NCBI GenBank assembly: GCA_032615215.1 | Contig: CP128433.1 | Coordinates: forward strand, 1,013,501-1,077,500 | Direction of reading: 5' to 3' | Length of the DNA stretch: 64,000 nt | DNA from: Microbulbifer sp. MKSA007 | GTDB lineage: Bacteria > Pseudomonadota > Gammaproteobacteria > Pseudomonadales > Cellvibrionaceae | Shown: positions 1 through 10,153 of the stretch, one piece after another | Layout of the letters: each line of letters begins with the position of its first letter | Position numbering within the stretch: position 1 is the first letter of the stretch | The notes under the pieces: generated by a model | What the model was told of the DNA's origin: nothing | The model's database searches: none | The model's input: only the letters and a program-made list of their open reading frames with translations | Translations under genes and position numbers: made by a program

Positions 1-1056
1 CGCTACTTCAGTCAGGAAGAAGTGGTGCTTCTGGTTTTAATATTGACCCTGGCCCTGGTGGTCCTGGCGACTCTGGGCGCTGTGCTGGCCCCGGTATTCA
101 CCGCGCTGGTGATCGCCTTCCTGATGCAGGGTATGGTGCAAAAGCTGAAGTCTTGGCGTGTGCCACACTGGCTGGCGGTTACCCTGTCCTGCTTGGTGTT
201 GGTGGGTACTATTGTGGCTCTGTTATTTGTGGTACTACCTATTATCTGGCGTCAGTTGGTGCGGCTTGGGGCAGAGTTGCCCAATATGGTGCAGCGCGGC
301 CAAGAACTATTATTGTTACTCCCTGAGCGCTACCCACGATTAATTTCAGCCGGACAGATCGATGAAATCTTCAATACCCTTGGCAGCGAATTGGGCGGCC
401 TGGGACAGACACTGCTGGCCTTCTCCCTTACCAATCTACCCATTTTTGCCGGCTTGCTGATTTACGTTGTAGTGGTGCCGATCCTGGTGTTCTTCTTCCT
501 TAAGGATGCGGAACAGTTGATCCGCTGGTGCACCTCTTTCCTGCCCAAAGAGCGGCCCATGCTCCACCAGATTTGGCATGAGATGAATGATCAGGTGGCC
601 AATTATGTACGCGGTAAGGTAATAGAAATTGGCATTGTGGCTGCTGTCAGTTATGCCGCCTTCCTGTTACTGGGGGTGAACTACGCCCTGTTGCTGGCGG
701 TAGCTGTGGGTTTCAGTGTGTTGATTCCTTATATCGGTGCAGCGGTTGTCACTATCCCCGTTGCGGCTATTGGGCTTTTCCAGTGGGGGTGGAGTAATGA
801 GTTTCTCTACCTGATGGTGACTTACGGCATCATCCAACTGCTCGATGGCAACGTACTGGTACCACTGCTGTTTTCTGAGGCAGTTAACCTGCACCCGGTT
901 GCTATTATCCTCGCGGTATTGTTCTTTGGCGGCATCTGGGGCTTCTGGGGCGTCTTCTTTGCAATTCCCCTGGCGACCTTGCTCAAGGCCATTATGAGTG
1001 CCTGGCCCACCCATGAGCACCAGGTGGAATGGGAGGCCCGGCGAAGCTCGGAGTAA
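1..1056 (+). CDS. AI-2E family transporter (PerM/YdgG-like), 5'-partial
   Basis: Integral inner-membrane permease of the AI-2E exporter / PerM superfamily; in this family the substrate is often unproven. The reading frame is open from base 1 (it reads RYFSQEE before the first possible GTG at 22), and such a segment is usual just before the first helix of these proteins, so the true start lies upstream of the window. Visible are an N-terminal hydrophobic pair, a central amphipathic region, and the conserved C-terminal block containing PYIGAAVVTIP, LLDGNVLVP and GGIWGFWGVFFAIPLA, typical of the family. The C-terminus is polar. It is followed by a hairpin and purC on the same strand. Family assignment is secure; the transported molecule cannot be told from sequence. 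Confidence 0.9.
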   Translation, partial: RYFSQEEVVLLVLILTLALVVLATLGAVLAPVFTALVIAFLMQGMVQKLKSWRVPHWLAVTLSCLVLVGTIVALLFVVLPIIWRQLVRLGAELPNMVQRGQELLLLLPERYPRLISAGQIDEIFNTLGSELGGLGQTLLAFSLTNLPIFAGLLIYVVVVPILVFFFLKDAEQLIRWCTSFLPKERPMLHQIWHEMNDQVANYVRGKVIEIGIVAAVSYAAFLLLGVNYALLLAVAVGFSVLIPYIGAAVVTIPVAAIGLFQWGWSNEFLYLMVTYGIIQLLDGNVLVPLLFSEAVNLHPVAIILAVLFFGGIWGFWGVFFAIPLATLLKAIMSAWPTHEHQVEWEARRSSE

Positions 1057-1086
1057 TTGCCCGATATCTTTCTTTGTCTGTAGGCT

Positions 1087-1118
1087 GCGGCATTTGCTAG
1101 AATGCCGCGCTTTCTTTT
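1087..1118 (+). terminator. Hairpin with T-rich tail after the permease, overlapping a possible purC promoter
   Basis: An 8-bp perfect stem (GCGGCATT at 1087-1094, AATGCCGC at 1101-1108) with a TGCTAG loop is followed by a T-rich stretch, which fits a rho-independent terminator. The same bases also contain an extended -10-like element (TGCTAGAAT, 1095-1103) with TTGTCT 18 nt upstream at 1074-1079. The sequence could therefore end the permease transcript and start the purC transcript. Confidence 0.45.
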
Positions 1119-1147
1119 ATTTGGTCCCTTCAAATAGGTGAGAGCCC

Positions 1148-2251
1148 ATGAGCCTGGCTGACAAAGTTCTAGCGGTCAATAATGACCTGCCGATCCGCAC
1201 CGACAAGCCTATCCACAGTGGCAAGGTCCGTTCCGTATACTGGCTGAGCGAAGAAGACAGCCGTCGCCTGATTGAGGAGAAGGGCTACCCGGTTTCTCCT
1301 GATACCCCACTTGCGGTAATGGTGATTTCCGATCGCATCTCCGCGTTCGACTGTATCTGGACTGGCGAAGGCGGTATGCGTGGCGTACCAGGCAAGGGCG
1401 CAGCACTAAATGCTATTTCCAACCACTGGTTCAAGCTGTTTAAAGAGCAGGGCCTCGCCGATAGCCACATTCTGGATATCCCGCACCCGCTGGTGTGGAT
1501 CGTACAGAAGGCGCGCCCGGTTATGATCGAGGCGATCGCCCGTCAGTACATCACCGGCTCCATGTGGCGCTCCTATGAGAAGGGTGAGCGGGAGTTCTGT
1601 GGTATCGAGATTGCCGATGGCTTGCAGAAGGATCAGAAGCTGCCTGAATTGCTCATTACCCCCTCCAGCAAAGGTATTCTCAAGGGTATCCCCGGCGTGC
1701 CGGAAGCGGACGATGTCAATGTCACCCGCAAGAATATCAAAGACAATTTCGAAGCCTTCGGCTTCCGCAATGCAGGCGATATCGACCTGTACGAGAAGTT
1801 GCTGAAAGAAGGTTTTGATTTGATTTCCGCAGAGTTGGAAAAGCTCGACCAGATCTTTGTCGATACCAAGTTTGAATTCGGCTATGTCACCGATGCCAAT
1901 GGTGAAGAGAAGCTGATTTATATGGATGAGGTGGGTACCCCGGACTCCTCCCGTATCTGGGACGGCGAACAGTATCGCGCGGGTAAGGTTGTGGAGAAAT
2001 CCAAAGAAGGTTTCCGTCAGGCCCTGCTCAACTACTTCCCCGATGCCGATATCCTGCTGAACAAAGATCGCATGGATGAGCGCTCGGCTCTGGCTCGTGA
2101 TAACGAGCTGCCAGAATCTATGCTGATGGATCTCTCTAATACTTATATTGGTATTGCTGAGAAGATTATTGGTACGAAACTTGAGATATCTGATAATCCC
2201 AAAGAGGAATTGCTTGAAGTTCTCCGCAAGGATTACGGTCTGGTCGACTAA
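1148..2251 (+). CDS. purC: Phosphoribosylaminoimidazole-succinocarboxamide synthase (SAICAR synthetase)
   Basis: Cytoplasmic purine-biosynthesis enzyme that ligates CAIR and aspartate using ATP to give SAICAR. The 367-residue protein is the long form seen in several gammaproteobacteria; the E. coli enzyme is about 237 residues. Diagnostic blocks visible are the KVRSVY nucleotide-binding start near residue 27, [36 protein letters not shown] and the signature [19 protein letters not shown] at 1148 follows an AGGTGAG ribosome-binding site. It is monocistronic, closed by a strong terminator directly downstream. Confidence 0.96.
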   Translation: MSLADKVLAVNNDLPIRTDKPIHSGKVRSVYWLSEEDSRRLIEEKGYPVSPDTPLAVMVISDRISAFDCIWTGEGGMRGVPGKGAALNAISNHWFKLFKEQGLADSHILDIPHPLVWIVQKARPVMIEAIARQYITGSMWRSYEKGEREFCGIEIADGLQKDQKLPELLITPSSKGILKGIPGVPEADDVNVTRKNIKDNFEAFGFRNAGDIDLYEKLLKEGFDLISAELEKLDQIFVDTKFEFGYVTDANGEEKLIYMDEVGTPDSSRIWDGEQYRAGKVVEKSKEGFRQALLNYFPDADILLNKDRMDERSALARDNELPESMLMDLSNTYIGIAEKIIGTKLEISDNPKEELLEVLRKDYGLVD

Positions 2252-2266
2252 TCTGGATCGAACTGC

Positions 2267-2295
2267 AAAAAACCGGCGTTTTCGCCGGTTTTTTT
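2267..2295 (+). terminator. Rho-independent terminator of purC
   Basis: A-run, then stem AACCGGCG / CGCCGGTT (2271-2278 and 2283-2290) with a TTTT loop, then a T-run to 2295. It lies 15 bases after the purC stop. Confidence 0.9.
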
Positions 2296-2412
2296 ATGCC
2301 TGCCATAATTCGCCACAATTCCTCCTGTTTTGTGCTCGTATTCCTGCCGCCTTTCGCCCGCTTCCCTCTGTTTAATGACTTCAACATCCAATTTAAAAGT
2401 GGAGGTAAGTGA

Positions 2413-4772
2413 GTGAACAGGGTGATGTTATTCGGGCAGCGGTTCCATAAAGACGATCTGATGTTGCCGACAGAGGAATACTATCGTCGTCGCCAGAAGA
2501 CCGGTGGTGCCGGGCGCTGGTTGTTATTTATTGTGGTGGTATTGGCGGTAGTCATTGCGGCAATCGGGGCAGAGGTCAATGCCCAGGAACTTCCCGCTGT
2601 GAGTGATGCGATCCAGCGGGAGTTCACCGAGACAGTTACTCTGGACGATGTAAAGGGCGGGGACTTACTTTTTACTGGCAATGAGTCCGGAAAGTATATT
2701 CCAGCGGTGCACCTGAAAAGTCAGGTCAGTATTTCCGTGCGGGGTCTGGTAGCGGAAGTCGAGCTTCAGCAGCAATTCAAGAATACCACCGACGGCTGGC
2801 AGGAAGCGGTTTATGCATTACCACTGCCTGAGCGAGCTGCGGTGGCGGGGCTTGAAATTCAGGTGGGCGAGCGCCGCATTGTCGGTAAGGTACGCGAGCG
2901 AAAAGAGGCCTCCAAGATTTATAAGGCTGCTCGTGCGGCGGGTAAGCGTGCAGCTCTTCTAGAGCAGCAGCGCCCAAATCTGTTCACTAATAAAGTGGCC
3001 AATATTGCCCCCGATGAGATGGTGCAAATTAATATCCGCTTTTTGCAGCCAGTGAATTATGACAGCGGCGTTTTTTCACTGCGTATGCCCACCACATTGA
3101 CCCCGCGCTATGTCCCTGGCAAGCCAATACCCTCCCAGGCATTGAACGGCGATCAGCAGGAGTTGGTGGCAGAGAGTAGTGGCTGGGCACTGCCCACTAA
3201 TCAAGTGCCGGATGCTGCGTCGATAACTCCGTTTATGCAGCCAGCGCAGGAGCTAGAGGCACTGGGTAGTCATAATATTTCTATCGAGGTGGATCTGCAT
3301 GGCGGACTGCCGCTAGCAAAAATCGATAGCCCCTATCACCAGATTGATATTGATAACCGAGGTGACGGTCGCTATCGGATTCAGTTGCGAGATGAAACAG
3401 CTGCAATGGATCGGGATTTCTTATTGAATTGGCAGCCGCGCGCTTCTGCTATGCCGCGGGCGGCATTGTTTAGCGAGAAAATCACAGCGCAAGAGGGGGT
3501 AGAAGAGCAGGCTGGTGCTTATCTGCAGGTCATGCTGCTGCCACCCAGCGACGGTACCTCTGCGCAGCGTTTACCGAGGGAAGTGATTTATGTGATCGAT
3601 ACTTCCGGCTCCATGTCTGGCAATTCTATTCGCCAGGCGAAGGAGAGCCTTACCCTGGCACTGTCTCGCCTGCACAGCAATGATCGCTTTAACGTTATTG
3701 AATTTAACAGTACAACCCGCGCATTTTTCCCGCGCCCGATAGCGGCGAGCTCGGAGAATATCCGCCGTGCGCGTCAGGAAATCGAAAACCTGAATGCGGA
3801 GGGGGTACAGAAATGGCGCCGGCCTTGCGAATGGCATTCGGTCAGCAAATGCAGGACGACACCAGTACCGTTCAGCAAGTCGTATTTATTACAGATGGTG
3901 CGGTGGGCAATGAGCGGGCCCTGTTCGAGTTAATTAGCCAGTCCTTGCATAACGCCCGGCTGTTTACTGTGGGTATTGGTTCGGCTCCCAATAGCCACTT
4001 TATGCGCAAAGCTGCTCAGTTTGGACGCGGTACTTTCGTCACCATCGGTGATATTTCCGAAGTTCGCGAGCGTATGCAGGCTCTGTTCGCCAAGTTGGAA
4101 AACCCTATGGCTACAGACCTGCAACTCAGTTGGCCCCAGGGCGTCGTCGCGGATGCCTACCCCAAGCGTATCCCGGATCTCTATAACGGTGAGCCTATGC
4201 AGTTGGTGGCCAAGGTGCAGGGTGATCTCTTGCAGGGAGATATCCAGCTGCGGGGCCGAATGGCGGGTAAACAGTTTGTGCGCAAACTCGCTCTGAAAGT
4301 AGAGAGTGGTAGCGATACTTCAGGCATCGGCAGTGTCTGGGCGCGCAGCAAGATAGATTCTCTGCGGGACCGGCAGCTTCAGTCTGGAGAGCAGTCGGAT
4401 GCGGGGCTGGCTCTGCGCGAACAGATTTTGCAGATTGCACTGAGGCATCAACTTGCCAGCCCCTACACCAGTTTTGTTGCAGTCGAAGAGGAAGTTGTAC
4501 GCAGTGCTGAAGAGAAGTTATCTCGCAGCTCGGTCACCAATATGGTGGCTAAAGGGCAAGTGCTACAGCGCCAGGCCTATCCGCAAACTGCTACAGGTCT
4601 CTACGGGCAGTTGTTGGCAGCGGCGGTATTGTTGATGTTTGCGGCGATCTTCCAGCGCGGTCGGGCCTTGCGCAGCAACTTGACCCGAGCCCTGCGCTCC
4701 TTCCTGCGCAGGGTTTTACCGGACCCCCGTCAACCCAGCGGCGCTAATCCTCTGCAACGGGGAGGTGTGTAA
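2413..4772 (+). pseudogene. Marine proteobacterial sortase target protein (VIT + VWA domains), frameshifted as sequenced
   Basis: Surface protein of the VIT/VWA type that partners class GN sortases. Restoring one G gives 786 residues: a short basic cytoplasmic N-terminus, a hydrophobic anchor at about residues 36-58 ending in VNAQE, a VIT domain at about 70-200, a VWA domain with MIDAS motif DTSGSMS near residue 396, and a C-terminal sorting signal of YPQTATG (4578-4598), a hydrophobic helix and an Arg-rich tail. The frame breaks in the G run 3801-3805: before it the frame reads LNAEG, after it GTEMAPAL, and one extra G joins them as the usual VWA sequence. GTG start at 2413 has GGAGG 7 bases upstream. 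The sortase gene begins 2 bases after the stop. Confidence 0.88.
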
Positions 4773-4774
4773 GC

Positions 4775-5353
4775 GTGGCTCGCTCACTGCTCTTTATGCT
4801 TTGCTTGGGAACGGGGTTGTGGCAGTTGGGCTCCGCCAGCTGGCTTCTGGCCAAGGCAGAATTGGCCCAAGTGTTGATTAATAGTGCTTGGGAAGAACAG
4901 CTACAGGGCGGGGCTCTGCAAAAGCCCTGGCCCTGGGCGGACACCTGGCCAGTGGCCAAGTTAAAGTTGGAAGGGCAGTCGCCATTAATTGTTCTCAGCG
5001 GCGGTAGTGGCCAGGCGTTGGCTTTCGGCCCTGGTCTCTTAGCTGGGTCCGGCAACCCTGGTGAGCCTCGCACCACGGTTATTGCCGCACACCGGGATAC
5101 TCACTTTGCGGGATTAGAGCGTGTCAGGCGGGGTACCTCCATTTACCTGCAGGATAAACGCGGACGCTGGCATACTTATCGGGTTGCGGAAATGCGAATT
5201 GTGGACAGTGAGAGAGAGCGTTTGCCGATCTTTGCCGAGCGGGGTTTATTGCTGGTGACTTGTTACCCCTTTAATGCCCTGGCGGCTGGTGGCCCGCTGC
5301 GTTACTTGGTCTACGCTGAATATCAACCCGGTGGGGAGCTGGTTCAGCTGTGA
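4775..5353 (+). CDS. Class GN sortase
   Basis: Membrane-anchored cysteine transpeptidase of the Gram-negative (class GN) sortase group; it should cleave the C-terminal signal of the preceding VIT/VWA protein. In 192 residues one sees an N-terminal hydrophobic anchor (about 5-20), the catalytic His in TVIAAHRDTHF (about residue 108), the catalytic Cys in LLVTCYPF (TLxTC-like, about residue 161) and the conserved Arg in GPLRYLVY (about 175). The GTG start at 4775 sits 2 bases after the target-protein stop, with GGGGAGG inside the end of that gene, so the two are probably translated as a pair. Confidence 0.92.
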   Translation: MARSLLFMLCLGTGLWQLGSASWLLAKAELAQVLINSAWEEQLQGGALQKPWPWADTWPVAKLKLEGQSPLIVLSGGSGQALAFGPGLLAGSGNPGEPRTTVIAAHRDTHFAGLERVRRGTSIYLQDKRGRWHTYRVAEMRIVDSERERLPIFAERGLLLVTCYPFNALAAGGPLRYLVYAEYQPGGELVQL

Positions 5354-5800
5354 CTGATGTCTTTGTTTGAGACTCGATTTTGTAGTTCATTTTCTCAAAA
5401 ATTCCATTAAATGTTCCGGTGAAACGGCCAAACGGCAAATAATTGTTTTGCTCTTTTGTTTTATTTGTTACTAACCGTCCTATCTGGAAAATTTTTTGTA
5501 GTAATACTACAATTCCCTCCGCTAACAACCGGGGATGGGGTTTTGTCCGCCAGTCTGCGCGGGCCCCGGAACAAATAATCACAGTCAAACTAGGCACTTG
5601 CGGCAATTAATTGCGCCGCTTTCCTCACCGTCATATTCGAGTAAAGATTCACAAACTTTGCATTTACGCCAACAAAGTTGGTGAATTGGCGGAACCAAGA
5701 AAAAAAGGAAGCTTTTTTTGCTCGCGCTGTAGTTTGCCCGCGTACCGATTTTTGAGAAATAGACCGACTCGACGTCGCCTAATTCGCCGAGGAGCACTTG
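5354..5800 (+). promoter_or_regulatory. Upstream region of aceE with a perfect FadR/PdhR-type operator at 5496-5512
   Basis: This 447-base gap holds no convincing gene. At 5496-5512 lies TTGTAGTAATACTACAA, an 8-bp perfect inverted repeat around one central base. Its core TAGTAATACTA fits TNGTNNNACNA, the operator consensus of the FadR subgroup of GntR regulators, which includes PdhR, the pyruvate-sensing repressor of pdh operons. I saw no clear -35/-10 pair. The aceE ribosome-binding site GAGGAG is at 5789-5794. Operator function is inferred. Confidence 0.55.
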
Positions 5801-8470
5801 ATGCACGAAGATACCGATAACCTCGAAACGCAGGAGTGGCTGGACGCGCTGCAAGCGGTTATCCGCTATAGCGGCAAAGAACGCGCAGCCTTCCTCCTGA
5901 AGCAGCTGTCTGACCGCGCTACCGATGTAGGCGTACAATTGCCTGCGGCAATCACCACTCCCTATCGCAATTCCATTCCGCCCAATGCGGAAAAGCGTAT
6001 GCCTGGCGACTTATTTATGGAGCGCCGCATTCGCTCCCTGATTCGCTGGAATGCCCTGGCGATGGTGGTACGTGCCAACCAGAATGACGATGGCCTCGGT
6101 GGCCATATTTCCAGTTTCTCCTCTGCGGCGACACTCTACGATGTGGGCTTTAACTACTTCTTCCGTGGCAATGAGGGGGAGGAGCGCGGCGACCTGATTT
6201 TCTTCCAGGGCCACAGCGCGCCGGGTATTTATGCTCGCTCCTACTTGGAAGGGCGTTTCGATGAAGAGCAGCTGGACAACTTCCGCCGCGAAGTGAACGG
6301 CAATGGCCTGTCCTCCTACCCGCACCCCTGGTTGATGCCAGAGTACTGGCAGTTCCCCACGGTCTCCATGGGATTGGGGCCGATCCAGGCGATTTACCAG
6401 GCGCACATTATGCGCTACCTATCTGCCCGTGGCCTGTCCCCGCGCGGCGATCGCAAAGTGTGGGCTTTTCTTGGTGACGGTGAGTGTGACGAGCCGGAAA
6501 CCCTGGGCGCAATTTCCCTGGCCGGCCGCGAGCAACTGGAAAACCTGGTGTTTGTGGTTAACTGTAACCTGCAGCGTCTGGACGGCCCGGTACGCGGCAA
6601 CGGTAAGATCGTGCAGGAGCTGGAAGGCGTATTCCGCGGTGCCGGTTGGAATGTTGTCAAAGTACTCTGGGGTCGCCTATGGGATCCGCTGCTGGAGAAA
6701 GATGACAAAGGCCTGTTGCAGAAAGTCATGGACGAAGTTGTCGATGGCGAGATGCAGAACTTCAAGGCCAACGGCGGCGCTTATACCCGCGAGCACTTCT
6801 TCGGCAAATACCCGGAGTTGCTGGAGCTGGTTAAGGATATGTCCGACGATGAGATTATGAAGCTCAATCGCGGCGGCCACGATCCTTACAAGGTATACGC
6901 AGCTTACGCGGCGGCGATGGCCCATAAAGGCCAGCCCACCGTGATCCTGGCGCAGACCGTTAAAGGTTACGGCTTGGGCTCCGCCGGTGAAGCGGCGATG
7001 GATACCCATTCTGTGAAGAAGCTGGATCTGGATTCTCTCAAGCGTTTCCGCGATCGCTTTGCTATTCCGCTCACCGATAAAGAGCTGGAAGAGGTCCCAT
7101 ACTACCGCCCATCTCCGGACAGCCCGGAAATGAAATATATGGCGGAGCGCCGCAAGGCCCTGGGTGGCCCGGTTCCCCGTCGCCCGGTTGAGTGCCCGAA
7201 ACTGGAAGTTCCCGGTCTCGATGCGTTCAGCGCACTGACCAAAGGCTCCGGTGAGCGTGAGATCTCCACCACTATGGCATTTGTCCGCGCTATTGCCGCC
7301 CTGGTGAAAGACAAGAATATCGGCAAAAACATCGCGCCGATCGTTCCCGATGAAGCCCGTACCTTTGGTATGGAAGGCCTGTTCCGCCAGCTGGGTATCT
7401 ATTCCTCCCAGGGGCAGCGCTACACCCCGGTGGATCACGGCCAGATCATGTATTACAAGGAAGATAAGAAAGGCCAGGTGCTGGAAGAGGGCATCAACGA
7501 AGCCGGTGCTATGTCCACCTGGATGGCGTTGGCCACGGCTTACAGCAACCACGGCGTGCCGATGGTGCCTTTCTATATCTACTACTCCATGTTCGGTTTC
7601 CAGCGTATCGGCGACCTGGCCTGGGCCGCTGGCGATATGCAGGCGCGCGGCTTCCTGATCGGTGCTACTGCTGGCCGTACCACTTTGAACGGTGAGGGTC
7701 TGCAGCACCAGGATGGCCACAGCCACGTACTGTCCTCCACAATCCCCAACTGCCGCAGCTACGACCCGGCTTACGGTTATGAGCTGGCGGTGGTTATGCA
7801 GCGCGGCTTGAAAGAGATGTACGAAGAGCAGAAGAACCTCTTCTACTACATCACTATCGAGAACGAAAACTACCTGCAGCCGGAAATGCCTCAGGGCGTG
7901 GAAGAGGGCATTATTCGTGGTATCTACAAGCTGCAGTCCAACGTCAAGAAAGGCGCCAAGGGCAAAGCGGCGAAGAAACATGTACAGCTGATTGGTGGCG
8001 GTACTATTTTGCGCGAAGTACTGGCAGCGGCGGATATCCTCGCCGACCAGTTCGGTGTGACCTCCGATGTCTGGAGCCTCACCTCCGCTGTGGAATCGGC
8101 CCGTGAAGGCCAGGATGTGGCGCGCTGGAATATGCTGCACCCGGAAGCCGAGCCGCGCAAAGCCTGGATCACCGAGCAGTTCGAAGGTAATACCTCTCCG
8201 GTTATCGCCTCCACCGACTACATCCGTTCCTATGTGGAGCCACTGCGCGAATTTATCGACGGTGAACTGACCACCCTGGGTACCGATGGTTTCGGCCGCA
8301 GTGACAGCCGCGAGCAGCTGCGTCGCTTCTTCGAAGTGGATCGCAACTACGTGGTAATTGCCGCACTGAATGGCTTGGCCAAGCAGGGCGTTATTGATGC
8401 GAAAGAGGTTGCGGAAGCAATCGTGAAGCTCAATATCGACGCTGAAAAAGTTAACCCGCGCATCAGCTAA
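5801..8470 (+). CDS. aceE: Pyruvate dehydrogenase E1 component, homodimeric type
   Basis: Thiamine-diphosphate-dependent decarboxylase that converts pyruvate and passes the acetyl group to the lipoyl arm of E2, linking glycolysis to the TCA cycle. The 889 residues match the usual length of homodimeric AceE (E. coli 887). Seen are the substrate-site block QGHSAPGIYARSYLEG, the ThDP motif starting GDGECDEPE near residue 225 and running to VVNCNLQRLDGPVRGNG, ILAQTVKGYGLG, and the transketolase-like central and C-terminal domains. The ATG at 5801 is preferred over the adjacent TTG at 5798 because GAGGAG lies 6 bases upstream. aceF follows after 17 bases, so the two form an operon. Confidence 0.97.
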   Translation: MHEDTDNLETQEWLDALQAVIRYSGKERAAFLLKQLSDRATDVGVQLPAAITTPYRNSIPPNAEKRMPGDLFMERRIRSLIRWNALAMVVRANQNDDGLGGHISSFSSAATLYDVGFNYFFRGNEGEERGDLIFFQGHSAPGIYARSYLEGRFDEEQLDNFRREVNGNGLSSYPHPWLMPEYWQFPTVSMGLGPIQAIYQAHIMRYLSARGLSPRGDRKVWAFLGDGECDEPETLGAISLAGREQLENLVFVVNCNLQRLDGPVRGNGKIVQELEGVFRGAGWNVVKVLWGRLWDPLLEKDDKGLLQKVMDEVVDGEMQNFKANGGAYTREHFFGKYPELLELVKDMSDDEIMKLNRGGHDPYKVYAAYAAAMAHKGQPTVILAQTVKGYGLGSAGEAAMDTHSVKKLDLDSLKRFRDRFAIPLTDKELEEVPYYRPSPDSPEMKYMAERRKALGGPVPRRPVECPKLEVPGLDAFSALTKGSGEREISTTMAFVRAIAALVKDKNIGKNIAPIVPDEARTFGMEGLFRQLGIYSSQGQRYTPVDHGQIMYYKEDKKGQVLEEGINEAGAMSTWMALATAYSNHGVPMVPFYIYYSMFGFQRIGDLAWAAGDMQARGFLIGATAGRTTLNGEGLQHQDGHSHVLSSTIPNCRSYDPAYGYELAVVMQRGLKEMYEEQKNLFYYITIENENYLQPEMPQGVEEGIIRGIYKLQSNVKKGAKGKAAKKHVQLIGGGTILREVLAAADILADQFGVTSDVWSLTSAVESAREGQDVARWNMLHPEAEPRKAWITEQFEGNTSPVIASTDYIRSYVEPLREFIDGELTTLGTDGFGRSDSREQLRRFFEVDRNYVVIAALNGLAKQGVIDAKEVAEAIVKLNIDAEKVNPRIS

Positions 8471-8487
8471 GAGAAGGCAGAACTCCT

Positions 8488-10131
8488 ATGGCAAAACAAG
8501 TCATTAAAGTGCCTGATCTCGGTGGTGCCGATCAGGTGGATGTGATTGAAATTTCTGTTGCTGTCGGCGATACCGTCGCGCAAGAGGACTCACTGATTGT
8601 GGTGGAGGGCGATAAAGCCTCCATGGATGTGCCAGCCCCAGTGGCTGGCAAAATCCTCAGCATTAGCGTGAAGGAGGGCGATAAGGTCTCTGAAGGCGAC
8701 GTGATTGGGGAAATCGAAACCGATGTGGCGGAAGCGCCGGCAGAGGAGCCCGCTGCGGCCCCCGCCAAGCAAGAAGCTGCACCTGTCGTGGAGCCTGTGG
8801 CTGAAGCCCCTGTGGCAGCGGCGAGCGGCGAGCCGAAAGAGGAAACGATCCAGATCCCGGATCTGGGCGGTGCTGATGCGGTTGATGTGATCGAGATCAG
8901 TGTACAGCCCGGTGATGTGGTTGAAGAGGGGGACTCCCTGATTGTAGTGGAAGGCGATAAAGCCTCTATGGATGTGCCTTCCCCCAGCGCCGGTACCGTG
9001 GTTTCTATCGCCGTTAAAGAAGGCGACAAGGTTTCCACGGGTGACACCCTGGGCGTGTTGAAAGTGGTTGCTGCAGGCGCCGCCGAGCCCGCTACTCCAG
9101 CTGCAGTCCCTGCTGCGACAGCGCCTGTCGAGAGCGCGCAGCAGCAGGCACCTGCTTCTGTTGAGCCCCCGGCAGTGCCGCAGAAAGACTATCAGTTGGA
9201 GCGCAACCTCACCGCAGCAGCCCAGGTTTACGCCGGCCCCGCCGTGCGCAAACTGGCCCGCGAGTTGGGCGTTACCTTGAATAAGGTGAAGCCCACCGGT
9301 CCGCGCAACCGGGTCTCCAAGGACGATCTGCATAATTACATCCGCGAGCAGGTGAAGAAAGCTGAGAGCGGCGCGGTTGGTGTCGGCGGTGGAATCGGTA
9401 TCGCCAAGATGCCGGATATCGACTTCAGCCAGTTTGGCCCGGTGAATGTGGAGCCGATGAGCAAGATCCACAAGATTACCGCAGCCAACATGTCGCGCAA
9501 CTGGCTCAACGTGCCTCACGTCACCCAGTTTGACGATGCGGATATCACAGAGCTGGAAACCTTCCGCAAGTCCATGAAGGCCGAGGCGGAGAAGCGCGGA
9601 GTGAAGCTCACCCCAGTGCCTTTCCTGCTGAAAGCGGTAGCCGCAGCCCTGCGTGCAGAGCCGAGCTTTAATGTGTCCCTGCACAACGATGGCGAGCACA
9701 TTGTGCGCAAGGACTATGTGCATGTGGGTATGGCAGTAGATACTCCAAAAGGCTTAATGGTGCCGGTTATCCGCGATGTGGATAAGAAAGGCCTGTACGA
9801 GCTGGCGGCAGAGGCCACTGAAATGGCCCTGAAAGCCCGCGATGGCAAGCTGAAGCCCAACGAGATGCAGGGTGCCTGCTTTACCATTTCCAGTTTGGGG
9901 GCTATCGGCGGCACCGGATTCACCCCGATCGTCAATTCTCCGGAAGTTGGTATCCTCGGTGTTTCCAAGCTGGCGATGAAGCCGGTGTGGAACGGTAAGG
10001 ACTTTGAGCCTAGGCAGATGTTGCCCTTGGCGCTCTCCTACGATCACCGCGCGGTAAATGGCGGAGATGCCGGACGCTTTATGACTTACTTGGTCAGCGT
10101 GCTGGCGGATGTGCGCAGACTGTTGCTGTAA
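8488..10131 (+). CDS. aceF: Dihydrolipoyllysine-residue acetyltransferase (PDH E2)
   Basis: Core of the pyruvate dehydrogenase complex; moves the acetyl group from lipoyl-lysine to CoA. The 547 residues contain two lipoyl domains, each with the EGDKASMD lipoylation motif (Lys43 and a second near residue 160), separated by an Ala/Pro/Glu-rich linker; another such linker precedes the E1/E3-binding domain (about 247-285, AGPAVRKLARELGV). The catalytic domain ends with SYDHRAVNGGDAGRF. The active-site HRxxNG, with Asn where E. coli has Asp, is the form known from Azotobacter. E. coli has three lipoyl domains, here two. No E3 (lpd) gene follows; the operon ends in a terminator. Confidence 0.97.
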   Translation: MAKQVIKVPDLGGADQVDVIEISVAVGDTVAQEDSLIVVEGDKASMDVPAPVAGKILSISVKEGDKVSEGDVIGEIETDVAEAPAEEPAAAPAKQEAAPVVEPVAEAPVAAASGEPKEETIQIPDLGGADAVDVIEISVQPGDVVEEGDSLIVVEGDKASMDVPSPSAGTVVSIAVKEGDKVSTGDTLGVLKVVAAGAAEPATPAAVPAATAPVESAQQQAPASVEPPAVPQKDYQLERNLTAAAQVYAGPAVRKLARELGVTLNKVKPTGPRNRVSKDDLHNYIREQVKKAESGAVGVGGGIGIAKMPDIDFSQFGPVNVEPMSKIHKITAANMSRNWLNVPHVTQFDDADITELETFRKSMKAEAEKRGVKLTPVPFLLKAVAAALRAEPSFNVSLHNDGEHIVRKDYVHVGMAVDTPKGLMVPVIRDVDKKGLYELAAEATEMALKARDGKLKPNEMQGACFTISSLGAIGGTGFTPIVNSPEVGILGVSKLAMKPVWNGKDFEPRQMLPLALSYDHRAVNGGDAGRFMTYLVSVLADVRRLLL

Positions 10132-10153
10132 TTGCCAGCGAGTTAAAGCCAGT

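Noticed and set aside
3799..3816. Programmed frameshift in the sortase target gene
   Set aside because: GAG GGG GTA is not a usual slippery heptamer, and seven other run-length defects in the window make a missing base more likely.
6677..8140. Long open frame (487 codons) on the minus strand opposite aceE
   Set aside because: It lies fully within aceE, has no family resemblance or ribosome-binding site, and is explained by the codon bias of the sense gene.
8590..9723. Long open frame (377 codons) on the minus strand opposite aceF
   Set aside because: Antisense to the lipoyl and linker regions; rich in His and Arg, typical of mirror-frame artefacts.
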